A stretch of 64,000 nt of DNA from Zygnema cylindricum (Eukaryota; Streptophyta; Zygnematophyceae; Zygnematales; Zygnemataceae): NCBI GenBank assembly GCA_037447655.1, contig JBBHKE010001534.1, positions 202,325 to 266,324 on the forward strand, written 5' to 3'. A model generated the notes under the pieces. The model saw only the letters and a program-made list of their open reading frames with translations, did not search any database and was not told the DNA's origin. Each line of letters begins with the position of its first letter. The stretch's first letter is position 1. The position numbers and the translations under genes are program-made. Positions 24,124 to 34,855 of this stretch are shown one piece after another.

Positions 24124-25290
24124 AAAACATACCCAGAAGTACAACGTCTCATAGGGCATCCCCATAGCTAGCATCACTCTAAGAGGTGATGTTAGTGTTC
24201 TCCCCTCCTAGATGTAACCAAAGATCCTTGGTTCCTATCACATATCTCATCACCCTCTTGGGTGCCTCCGAATCTCTTTTTCTAGGATCATTAAGACTCT
24301 TGGTGAGGACTCCAAGTGATGCAATTTTGTCCAGTCTAGTACAGTTAATAAAATAAATCAGACTTCCTACAACTTATCTGTACGGAATTGACTTCATAAA
24401 GTTTCTCTCTTTTGAACTCATTTCCTCATCAATGATGATTACACCTCCTTCTACACTTCCATCACTTACTTTCTTCAAGTCTATGGGAGTGATACAAATT
24501 TTTGCCTTATCCATCTAAATTTTTTCTAACATATTTCCAATGGTTTCTTTCTAAGTTAATATGATTACTCTTTTCCCTCTATCTCTTTCCATCTGAATTC
24601 CTAATAATATATCTAGCTTCCCCTAAGTCCTTCATGTCAAATTTGCTTCTTAAATCTTTCTTTAGCTCATTAATATTTTCCATGGACTTAATTAATACCA
24701 CCAAATCATCTACATAGATTGCAATAAAAATGATCTTATCCTCATCCTCAAACATGTAAATAGAGTGGTCGGAACTGATTCTGACATATCCCACATTGGT
24801 TAGAAAGTCATCAATTTTCTTATTCCATTGCCTGGGAGCCTGCTTCAGTCCATACAAAGACTTAATCAATTTACAGATTTTACTCTCCTCTCCCTCTTCC
24901 ACAAAACCTTCGCGGTGCCTTATAAAAATTTCTTCCTCTAACTCATCATTGAGAAAGGTTGTTTTGATGTCCATCTGATGGATCTCCATGTCTCCCGCTG
25001 CTGCTACATAGAGGATAATCTTTACTGAAGAAAAGCGTACAACTAATGCAAAAGTCTCTTCATAGTCAATTCCCTCCTTTTGTGTAAAACCCTTTGCCAC
25101 CAATCTAGCTTTGTACCTCTCAATGGTATTATCTGGGTTCATTTTTAACCTAAACACACATTTAAACCCAATTGGTTTTCTATCTGGAGGACAGTCCACT
25201 AACTCCCATGTATTGGCTTCCATAATAGAAACCATCTTATAATTAATGGCCCTAGTCCATCTGTCGTTTTCTGGTTTGTTCACTGCCTCT

Positions 25291-25869
25291 TAATTGTTAA
25301 ATTTGTGTATTTTCTAGGTCTGAATTTATTCTATGTGTTTGTCAGATGGTCTTGTCTCAGTCATCCATACTTGTCGTAGTCATTGGAAGACAGAGATAGC
25401 TATGGCTGCCCCCATAGTCAAAAAGAAGAAACAGGCAAAAACAGGCAGGAAAACTGATAGGTGGCCAATATGCTACTCTAAACCGGATTTGAACCTGGGT
25501 CTGTGGTTCGCTATGCAGACGTAAGCCTTATCCAATAAGGTGTTACCGAAACGATACACGTGACGGGTTTCAAAGATATATAAACATTAATGCAACAGCT
25601 ACTTAACAGCAGACTAACCAAAAGGAGCAATTCATGCATGTACGCGAATCTGAACCATGTAAAATATGTTTTGATCGGACGGCCGGCATTATAGCCGCCA
25701 CGCGAAGTGAGCTTTTGGCGGCATACGGAGATAGCGTCACGCGGTGCCACGTGGCGCCACATTATTTGATACCGGAGAAGATCGGAGGAGGAACCATGGC
25801 TTCCGATTTGACAAGTGTCACCTTGTTGACCTTGTCATACAATGGACGTACAATAAGTACATCGCCCAT
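25291..25869 (+). mobile_element. family-G LTR fragment, plus orientation
   Basis: Inverse of the family-G LTR: A-box/B-box block on the minus strand (25540-25485, GGTTCAAATCC), then GACGGGTTTCAAAGATATAT, the CACGTG-containing block and the start of the GTAC dyad. Cut by the assembly gap. Confidence 0.7.
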
Positions 25870-25879
25870 NNNNNNNNNN
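25870..25879. other. assembly gap (10 N)
   Basis: Ten undetermined bases between a family-G LTR fragment and an element-3-type LTR; the joined order may be artificial. Confidence 0.99.
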
Positions 25880-26714
25880 TTCCCGTAAACCTCAGGATAG
25901 CCTAGGTAGCCATGGCTCTAGCATCCTCTCCAATTTCTCAGTGACTGCGACAAGTTTGAGAGTTGGAGAGAGAAGTTAGAGGTAGACTGCCTCACATATA
26001 CACGTAAGATAAATCATTTAACTATAACTGTTAACGGGATACATAGATATGGTAGTGTAAAAGTACGAATTGCGGTACGGATAAGAAATCAATACCACGC
26101 ATTGATTTCGTAAGCGAAACAAATACCGCGCATGTATTTATTACGGCTACGATCAAATGCGAGTTTAATCGGACGGCCGGAATTAGCGCCGAGATCGCGG
26201 AAGAAGAATTGGCGGCTTGTGGGCATCGCCACATTGGATGCAACGTGGCGATGTTACATTGGAGTGCGGCATCTCCAAGGATTAAAGGAGCAAATTCGGA
26301 CATTCCACGTGTGGACATTTAGGCGATGTCGTACAATGTCCGTACATAAAGTACACCGGCAACTGTACTTTTGCGTACGGAACTGTATTCTGATTGGTTC
26401 CGTACATCAGTAGATAGAGTCAGTGAGAGAGATTAGACTTAGAAAAATTAGAAGATAGGACCCTCTCTCCTAGAGAGCTTCTGTACAAAAGGTAAACTTT
26501 GACCCTCCATAACTTACTGCTCAGGGGAGCAAATTTAGAGATTCTTTTTGCTATCAACTCAAGGGAGTCTTGCCTTCACAGGGTTGCAGGTGGTCAGGGT
26601 TTTTGTCTGCCAGGGTGGCAATTATTTTTTCTGAAACACAAAGGGGTCAGGATTATCCTAGAGGCTTGTTAGAAGATTTTTACTTTGAGGACTTATGGAG
26701 GTCTCAGAGTTTCA
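25880..26714 (+). mobile_element. element-3-type LTR, plus orientation, 5' end lost at gap
   Basis: Highly similar to the element-3 LTRs and ends GTCTCAGAGTTTCA. It lacks the segment with the tRNA-like module: the sequence jumps from GACTGCCTC to a stretch normally ~250 bp further on. Confidence 0.75.
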
Positions 26715-27226
26715 CTTCCCCCTTTTGTATACATACTCCTTAACTTTCTGATCAGTCTACTGTTGTTGATGAATCGTACCACTTCGGTACATCTCTATGA
26801 GAGCCATCAAAAGATCGGATGCCCTTTCTACCTGTAAATGAGGACATGCAAGCCCTTCAGTAAGATGGCGGAGGATGAAGTGCTTTGCCGCCATATTAGT
26901 TCCAGGTATTAGTATCATTATCCTCGTTCCTCAGAATAGGTGACATGAATGTTGAACTAGTTGCTATTGCTGAGGTCGTCTCCTTTTGTATTGCTTTGTC
27001 CACCACCTCTCCTTCCTTTGTCTCCCCTGTTAAAGATGGATCTGCTTTCCTTGTGAATCTGCTTCCTCCAAACCTTGGAGGGACTCGAAGACTTAATGGA
27101 CGCCCCACTCGTCCACTCACTATCACCTAAAACCTTTTCTCGTATAAAGCTCCTATCATCATACTTTCCCAATATATGAAGCTTGTTCTATTAAAGATGG
27201 GTACCTTAGAGGGTGAGCCCATAACG
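26715..27226 (-). pseudogene. copia gag N-terminal part (element K)
   Basis: Minus strand, starting within the primer site (27226) and closely following the element-3 gag start, with SLRVPPRFGGSRFT and a frameshifted acidic linker, then UBN2 sequence to a KEYVYK block. It is cut at 26714 by the plus-oriented LTR. Confidence 0.75.
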
Positions 27227-28182
27227 TGAATTTTTGAGACCTCCATAAGTCCTCAAAGTGGACAGCTTCCAAGAAGCCTCTAAGATAACATTAACCCCTT
27301 TGTGTTTGAGCAAAAATTACTACCACAGTGGTAAATAAAACCTTTGACCACCTTCATTCTTGTGAAGGCAAGACTCGCGTGAGTGGATTGCAAAAAGAAT
27401 CTTTGAATTTGCTCCCTTGAGCAGTTAGTTATGGAGGGTCAAAGTTGACCTAGGGTCCTATCTACCAATTTTTTCTAAGTCCTATCTCTCTCAAAAACTC
27501 TTTCTACTAATGTACGGACCACTCATGTTACTCCCCCGTACACAAAAGTACATATGGTGGTGTACATTTTGTACGAATACTGTACGACATGTCCTAAATG
27601 TCGACACGTGGTATATCCAGATTCGCACCCTTAATCCCCAGAGATTCCGCAATCCAATGTTTTTCTGCCACGTGCCATCCGATGTGGCGATGACCACAAA
27701 CCGCTGAAATCCTCTTCCGCGATCTCGTCATTCATTACTGCCGTCCGATTAAATGCATATTTCATCGTAGTCGTAATAAATACATGCGCGGTATTGGTTT
27801 CGCTATTGAAACAAATGCGCGATACTTGTTCCTTGTGCGTACTTTAATCCGTACTTTTACATAACAGGATCTATGTATCCCGTACGCAGTTGAAGTTAAA
27901 TGAATTATCTAAAGTAATTGTATTTAAATAATTTTCAAATTCTATACTATGTATAGTTGGATTTAGACTTAATGGTTGGGGTTGTCGACTGCCGGCTATC
28001 TATCATTTCGTAAATCTCTGGATAGCGTAGGCTGCCATGGCTTTAGCTTCCGTTCCCATTTCCTAATGACAACGATAAGTGTGGGAGTTCGAGAGAGAAG
28101 TTAGAGATAGATTGCCTCGGCTTCTTTCTGTATTATAATTTATACCTAGAAAATACTAAAAAATGAACCATTAATTTCTACA
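27227..28182 (-). mobile_element. 5' LTR of element K
   Basis: Begins TGAATTTTTGAGACCTCC at the inner end and finishes ATTTCTACA (TGTAGAAAT on the minus strand). It carries the leader hairpins and GTAC dyad (27537-27585) but the B-box part of the tRNA-like module is deleted near 28000. Confidence 0.75.
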
Positions 28183-28840
28183 TGACGGGTTTCAAAGATA
28201 TATAAATATTAACGCAACAACTAATTGACAACAGACTAACCAAAATGAGCAATTCATGTATGTACGCAAATCTGAACCGTGTAAAATATGTTTGGATTGG
28301 ACGGCCGACATTATAGCTGCCATGCGAAGTGAACTTTTGGCGTCATTTGGAGATAGCGTCACGCGATGCCACGTGGCGCCACATTATTTGATATTGGAGA
28401 AGATGGGAGGAGGAACCATGGCTCCTGATTTGACAGTTGTCACCTTGTAGACCATGACGTACAATGGTCGTACAATAAGTTCATCTCCTATTGTACCTTC
28501 ATGTACTATATAGGGTTCCTATTGTACTAGGGTTTAGAAGTAGGTAGGTGTGAGTAGGCAGACCTAGACTTAGTGATATTTAGGTACCTCTCTCTAAGAG
28601 AACTTGTAACTATAAAGGTCATTTTTGACCAGCCATAACTTAGTGCTCGAGGTGCAAATTCAGTGATTCTTTTCCCGTTTGACTTAAGGGAGTCTTTTCC
28701 TCAAAGGGGTGAGTGTGGTCAAAATATTTGTGTGCCTGGTCGGCACTTATTCAATGGGAAAGTGGAAGGGGCAAATATTATCCTAGAGGCATTACATAGG
28801 CTGCTCATTCTGTGGGTCAATGGAGACCACAGAATTTTGA
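28183..28840 (+). mobile_element. family-G LTR, plus orientation, 5' part missing
   Basis: Starts at GACGGGTTTCAAAGATATAT, in the middle of the family-G LTR, directly at the end of LTR K, and runs to the terminal hairpin ATTCTGTGG...CCACAGAAT. Confidence 0.75.
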
Positions 28841-28903
28841 TATTATCCTAGTGGCTACTTGTGAACTGTGCATTTTGTGGAGTAACGGAGCCCACAAAAT
28901 TTC
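28841..28903 (+). mobile_element. second LTR terminus, tandem to the previous one
   Basis: TATTATCCTAG...CATTTTGTGG...CCCACAAAAT repeats the last ~60 bp of an LTR, with a different but still complementary hairpin stem. It abuts the truncated RNase H of element F. Confidence 0.6.
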
Positions 28904-30215
28904 GTTGGCATCGCCCCAAGTGGTCATGTCAGTATTATTCCCACCCAAATGCAACCATAGATCTTTAGTCCATATTACATATCTAAGGAATCTCTTAGCT
29001 GCCTTCGAGTCTTTCTTAGTGGTAGCATTCAGACTCCTACTTAGTTTTTGTAGAGCTGAAGCTATGTTCCGTCGGGTACAGTTCATAATTTATACTACGC
29101 TGCTCACTACTTGTTGTATAACGAATTGTCTACATAAATATTTTCTCTTCAAAGCTTAACTCATCATCCAAGATTATAACTCCCTCCTCCACACTCCCCT
29201 CACTTTCCTTCTTTAGTTCTATTGGAGTGATACAACTATTAGCCTTATCCATTTGGAATCTTTGTAACATGTTTCTAATGGACTCCTTTTGAGTTAATCT
29301 GATTATTTTCTAATCTCTCTCTCTCTCTCTACCTGAATTCCTTAAATATGCCTTGCTTCACCCATATCCTTCATCTCAAATCTACCTTTTAGATCCGTTT
29401 TCAACTTATTTATTTTATCTATAGATTTACTTAAAACAAACAATTCATCAACATAAATTGCAATAAATAGCATTCCTTTCTCATCTTCAAACAAATAGCT
29501 TGAGTGATCTGAGCTAATCCGAATGTATCCCAAACATGTAAAAAACTCATCAAGCTTCTAATTCCATTAACGTGGCGCCTGATTCAGCCCATACAAAGAT
29601 TTGATCAATCGGCAAACCTTGCTCTCCTCCCCTTGCTCCACAAATTCTTCGGGCAGTTGCATAAAGATCTCCTTTTCTAACTCTCCATGTAGGAAGGCTC
29701 TCATGATTTCCATTTGATGTACTTTTATGTCTTCTGCTGCTGCCAAACTGAGAATTGTCTGGACAGAGGCGAACTTGACAACTGGGGCAAATGTCTCCTC
29801 GTAGTCAATTCCCTCTTTCTAGGTAAATCCTTTTGCCACTAACCAAGCCTTGTAGCGCTCAATGGTGTTATCCAGGTTGAGTTTCAATTAAAATACCCAC
29901 TTACACCCGATTAGCTTCTTGTGAAGGGGACAGTCCACCAATTCCCACGTATCGACTGCCAAAATCGAAGCCATCTCCTCATTAATGGTTATCTTCCACT
30001 GGTTCCTCTCAGGTAAATTCATCGCCTTACCAGAAGTCTTAGGGTTCATCGGGATGAGACAATTTGGTTCCTTGTTTTTAACTTGTTTCTCTAGCGGTCT
30101 TTTGTTGTTTCTCCTTCCACTCTCAAACTCCAATGTCAGAATGGATGGCTCTTGTGGATTCTTTCGAACAATTTCGAATTTTCCCCTATCCTTTGATTCC
30201 GGGTCTATTTCCACC
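28904..30215 (-). pseudogene. RT-RNase H of copia element F
   Basis: RNase H start (DLWLHLGG.NTD.TTW), a CTRPD-like block, the RT catalytic AIYVDELFVL (YVDD changed to YVDE), and the RT N-terminus near 30000-29890 (WELVDCPLHKKLIGCKWVF). Stops are scattered throughout. RNase H is truncated at 28903. Confidence 0.75.
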
Positions 30216-31250
30216 ACGTCTTCCGTTTTGGTAGAGTTGGCACTAGGGGATCCACGGCTGAATCCTCTTTGGTATGATTTGTACCTGCAAAATAATCATC
30301 TTCTCGAAAACTTAGATAGCTAAGAAGCTCAAAGTTATCAGAATTTTTTGTCTCAAATCTGATTTTGATTGTCTTTGTTTGCTTAAAGGGATCTATAGAT
30401 TTCCCTTCATCCATAACCATAAGATGCTTTACTAAGATTATAACTTCTCTTCTAAGATCATATACTCTGTATCGTTTTACATCTTCAACATATCCTAGAA
30501 AATATCCTAGTTTTCCTTTCGGATCCAACTTCCAATTTGACGAATCTGTGTCTTGATTGAACACTTGACTACTGAAAACCTTTAAGTGTGAAACATATGG
30601 TTTTCGGCCGATCCATCTCTCATAAGGAGTTTAGCCTTTTACTGCCAAAGTAAGAACTATATTCTTGAGATAGTTAGCACAGTTCATTGCTTCTGCCCAA
30701 AATCTCTTTCCTACTTTTTTATTCGACAACATACTCCTAGCACTTTCACTTAATGTTTTATTTAACCTCTCGACTACACCATTCTGCTCAAGATATTTAG
30801 GGACTGTCTTTTAATGTTGCACTCTATCTTCTCTCAAAAAATCCGCAAACTGATTGGATGTTTATTCTCCCCCATTATCACTCCTTGCTCTCTATAACAG
30901 AGGTTTCGTGAAGTTTCTCACTCCATGCTTTATATTCTTTAAAAACCTGTGGAATACGCGGGTGAAGGCACTTTGGCCTGTCCCCAAAATCCCCAGGGTG
31001 TAGGCACTTTGGCCGGTCCCCAAATATCAGTGTGTACCAAGTCTAAAACTTTTTCTCCTTTATACGTGGCATCCTTTGGGAAGGGTAACCTGTGTGCCTT
31101 ACCTTGAGCACAAATACTACAGTCACTTAGGTTTTCACTATCTCCAAATTGAATTCCTTCCACTATTCCTATCATTTTCATTTTCTTTCAACTTATCTAA
31201 ATGCACATGTCCAAGCCCTTATGCCACAACATAATATCATGAACACTAAA
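30216..31250 (-). pseudogene. integrase of copia element F
   Basis: From 31181: CAQGKAHRLPFP (zinc-binding/GAG-pre-integrase end) and LVHTDIWGPAKVP, then a deletion with a small local repeat at 30960-31020 (GGCACTTTGGCC twice). Further on, SDN and PEQNG-type blocks are present with stops, and the C-terminal domain lies at 30564-30216. Confidence 0.7.
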
Positions 31251-31276
31251 ATAATAAAGTTTCTTCTTTTCATTGC

Positions 31277-31772
31277 CTAAATCGGCCTAAACATCCAGTG
31301 GCTACCTTTTTCAGCAATGAAATAAACTTCCTCCTCAAAGCTAGCAGTAAAGGTTCCCTTCCTAGTGCTAGTCTCAAAACCCTTATCATCTAACACAGAC
31401 GTTGAGATGAGGTTTTTGTTTAACTCTGGAATAAACAACACATCAATTTCCTCATTCTTCCGAACAGGTGACATGAAAGCCGATCCGGTTGTTATAGGTG
31501 TTGCGATCGGTGTGATTGTCTCTTTTTCTTTCCCTTTGTCCATCATAATACTCTCCCCATCCTCACTCTCCTCGGGTGGAGTTTGATCTGTCCATTTGGG
31601 AAACTTGGTCGATGTGAACCATGTAGGAATACCCAGGCTAGATGGATGCCTCACTCCTCCACTCACCATCCCCCAAAACCTTTTCTCACCTAGAGCTCTT
31701 ATCATCATACTTTCCCTATATATGAAGCCTGTTCTATTAAAGATGGGCACCCTAGAGGGTGGGCCCATAACC
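31277..31772 (-). pseudogene. gag-protease fusion with in-frame internal deletion (element F)
   Basis: One open frame starts in the LTR/primer site (31828) as the gag N-terminus and passes from the acidic linker (SPVRKNEEID) straight to VLFIPELNKNLISTSVLDDK of the protease C-terminal region. By comparison with element 3 about 370 residues (UBN2 part, zinc knuckle, catalytic DSGA) are missing without loss of frame. Confidence 0.8.
31758..31772 (-). other. primer-binding site, tRNA-iMet half type (F)
   Basis: GGTTATGGGCCCACC directly inside the LTR, complementary to the plant-type initiator tRNA anticodon arm. Confidence 0.7.
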
Positions 31773-32815
31773 TGCAACTTTGAGACCTCCATGGGTGCAC
31801 AAAGTAGGCAGCTCACTCGAAGCCCCATGTTTCAGCAAGAATAACAACCACCCTAGCAGACAGAAATTGTGACCACCTTTACCCTTGTGAACGGAAGACT
31901 CCCTTGAGTTGATAGCAAAAAGAATCTATGAATTTGCTTCCCTGAGTATTAAGTTATGAAGGGTCAAAGTTAACCTTTTGTACAGAAGCTCTTTGGGTGA
32001 GAGGGGGCTACCTACCAAATTTTATAAGTCCTTCATCCCTCTTTAAACCCTCTACTACTATAGCACGACACCAAATTACTAGATTGTGTCGTACAAAAAG
32101 GTACAGGTGCCGAAGTACATTTTGTTCGGCCATTGTACGCCATGGCTGAAATGTTGACGCTTGCCATATCTGGATTAGTTCCCATATTCTCCTGAGATGC
32201 CGCAAGCCAATGATGTCGTGCCACATATTGCTTGACATGACGGTGACCAAAAAACACCAAATCGCCTATTCCGCGATCTCGGCACTTATCGTGGCCAATT
32301 GATCAAAAATGGCTTTAGATTTTTGCCGTCGAAAATCAATGTGCGGCATTTGTTTCGTTGTCGAAACAAATGCAAGGTATTCATTTCACGAAGTACTGTA
32401 CGCCGTATGTATAATTTAATTGTGTATATGTTACATGTTTTTTCGCGCCGTTAAAATGAATTTATGTAATCATACATCTTTATATACCTATCAAACCCTA
32501 TATATCTCAACACCTATCTTAGACTATAGGAAAAAGCTACCAGCTATTGCTGACTTGACGTACGTCAGGTATCAGTTTCAATTCCTAGGCCCGTCAAGTA
32601 TATTTTGGTAAATCTACCAAAATCTATCGCCTGTCTCTTTATCTATAGACAGCATAGGGAACCATGGCTCTAGCTCCCTCTCTAACCTTCAATGACTGCG
32701 ACAAGTGTGGGAGCTGAAGAGAGGAGATAGAGGAGTTAGAGACAGACTGCCTTGGCTTCTTTTCTGCATTCCATTTTAGACCTAAAAAATACTAAACAAA
32801 CCATTAATTTATACA
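31773..32815 (-). mobile_element. 5' LTR of element F
   Basis: 1043 bp, TGTATAAATTAATGG ... CAAAGTTGCA on the minus strand, with leader hairpins, a GTAC dyad (about 32085-32130) and the antisense tRNA-like module (32519-32606). Its outer end breaks a host coding sequence. Confidence 0.8.
32519..32606 (+). other. tRNA-like pol III module, antisense in LTR (F)
   Basis: A-box-like ACTATAGGAAAAAGC, B-box-like GTTTCAATTCC at 32575-32585 and TTTT at 32603-32606. Confidence 0.45.
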
Positions 32816-33720
32816 AGGATTTGCGATTTGAAATGCATGTCTCAATCTTTCTATATCGGAAGTAAATGTGGAAAGTATGGAACTGACAAAAATAGGAGCA
32901 AACATACAAACTATTTTGTCCAGTTCTGCTTCCCAAAGACTTCGAACACGGTGGTTCCTAGCTGACAATTGTTATTTATCGTCCTTTATTCTTTTTGTCG
33001 TTTTTATTCTAGCTTGATAATTCTTTTTTGTAGAAAAGATTATTCATCAAATAATTTACCTGAGCAAAAAAAACCCAAAAAAAATGTACAAAAAGAGCAA
33101 TAAACACAATTAATACCATGTTCGGTCTTAACCTTCAAAACTTTAGTTTCAACCACAATTTGTGGTTTAAACATAGACATATTAACATGCATTTAATAAT
33201 AGCAAGAAAAAGTCCAAACGTTGTCCATCTTTATGAAAGGAGCCCAATGTTCAAATTAGAGTGTCGTATTTTTTTCACCGACAATAATGTATTTCCTATC
33301 ACATATAATACAAAGTATTGAATTAAACATTATTGTCAATACAACAATGAGCTTTCCAAACAACAATGTTGTTGCTTGGTTTGGTCACAACTTTTATTGC
33401 AACATACCACGGTCCTAAAAAGTGTCCATACCCCTTTAGGACTTCCGTTTGTTGCAAGAAAAACCACTTTTACGCCGTATGCTTCAATCTTTTTGTTAAA
33501 ACATTCCGCAACTTGTTTGATTGGCAGTAAACAGTCTGCGTTACCTTTGCATGCTCTTGTGAAATCACCACAACAAAGATGTACTACCATGTATTTTTTA
33601 CCTCGAAACATATTCTTCACAAATAGATTTCCAAAGTCTAAAACAGTGTGATCCGATAGAACAACAACATTTAAATAACACTCATCGGATCACTTTACAT
33701 AGAGGGTGTATAGGTTTTCG
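32816..33720 (-). pseudogene. O-fucosyltransferase-like host gene, 3' part, broken by element F
   Basis: A block at about 33712-33400 reads FRGKKYMVVHLCCGDFTRAC, then KQVAECFNKKIE and VKVVFLATNGSPKGV, matching the central protein O-fucosyltransferase motif (yiavHlR.gDF ... vFlATn); the usual arginine of HlR is cysteine. After a CTAG acceptor, 32957-32816 encodes ELDKIVCMFAPIFVSSILST and FTSDIERLR, the conserved C-terminal Figs..StFs..i.R block. The frame runs into the LTR at 32815, so the true end is lost. One in-frame stop lies near 33690. These are Golgi/ER GDP-fucose-dependent enzymes; this copy is probably dead. Exon joins between the blocks could not be fixed. Confidence 0.6.
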
Positions 33721-34403
33721 TTCACTTAATAATTGTGCAAGAACACTCGTATAAACAAAAATTTCCCTGGAGATTTTCCAACTTCCATCTTCAGTTGGTC
33801 TTTTGTAAGCCTTTGATGGTTTTCAGTCAGTATTGTGAAATTTAGTGTTGATTTTGCAAATTTGATTAGTTTCCGATTTAGAAACAAAACCTTATAACCT
33901 GGCAAATTATTTTCACATGATGATTTAGAAATGCAAACAACTTGATCAATAACTACCTTTTTCCTGTAAGATTTACGATATTCCTAACCGGTCATAGTCA
34001 ACTTATTACCATAACACGATCAAAAGTAAAAAAGGTCGAATATCAAATGTCGATCATAATGGTGGAAAATAGTGTTTGGGTCTATCGATAAAACCAAAGT
34101 ACAGTTGAGAAAATTGGCAAACTCTAACGCATGCAAGATGCAAAATTTCCAATTGCTCAACTGCAGTTCAAAAAATTTGTGAAAACAAACACGAATTAAA
34201 ATAAAGCTACATCACAAAATGTGTTCAGATCGAAGAACATAAAATCAACAAAAAATGTGGCAGATAAAAAGATTTTATTTCCTCTATAAAAACGAGAAAA
34301 AAACAAAATTTATACAAAGAACTCAACTTTGGCCAAGTAATATTTTTGAGATTTGAACCAAGGTACTAATATTGCAAGAATAATGGTACTGGTTTTTCTT
34401 TAA
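33721..34403. other. possible upstream exon of the O-fucosyltransferase-like gene; otherwise nothing seen
   Basis: On the minus strand about 33985-33740 an open stretch (KKVVIDQVVCISKSSCENN...) could be an upstream exon, but I cannot match it to the family. The rest is AT-rich without features. Confidence 0.3.
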
Positions 34404-34842
34404 GGGAGAGAGAGAGGGAGAGAGAGAGAGAGAAAAAGTGAGAAAGAGGGAGAGGGAGAGGGAGGGAGAGAGGGAGAGAGGGGGACAGAGATAGAGAGGG
34501 AGAGGGAGAGGGAGGGAAGGATGAAAAAAAGGAGAGAGAGAGAGAGAGTAAGAGAGAGAACGAAAGAGAGAAAGAGAGAGGGAGAGAGAGAGAGAGAGAA
34601 AGAGAGATAAAGGAAGGGAGGGAGGGAGGGAGGGAGGGTGGGAGGAAAAGGGGGAGGGAGGGAGGAAGGGAGGGAGGGAGGGAGGGAGGGAGATAGAGTG
34701 AGGGGGAGGGAGGGAGAGAGAGGGAGGGAGGGAGAGAGATATGGAGGGAGGGAGGGAGGGAAGGAGAAAGGGAGGGAGAAAGACAGAAAGGGAGAGAGAG
34801 GGAGAGAGAGAGGGAGAGAGAGAGAGAGAAAAAGAAAGAATT
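34404..34842 (+). repeat. purine-rich (GA/GGGA)n low-complexity tract
   Basis: About 440 bp of almost pure GA, GAGG and GGGA repeats. The open frames in it are artefacts. Confidence 0.95.
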
Positions 34843-34855
34843 ATTGAAGGAAACT

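Larger units (their letters stand above)
22846..25290 (-). pseudogene. copia pol (RT-RNase H) of element J, split by a solo LTR
   Basis: The best frame (25283-24579) covers the RT: WELVDCPPDRKPIG, LNPDNTIERYKARLVAKGFT-type block, the catalytic AIYVDDLVVL, then a frame break. RNase H follows in 24500-24124 and 23245-22860 (STMEAEYMASCFAVKELMWV, KHHFKAKHMDIRLSFVREK). A solo LTR at 23251-24123 interrupts it. Integrase, protease and gag are missing beyond 25290, where an LTR fragment of opposite orientation begins. Confidence 0.8.

Noticed and set aside
34638-34847. 69-codon Gly/Arg/Glu frame
   Set aside because: Translation of the GA/GGGA repeat.
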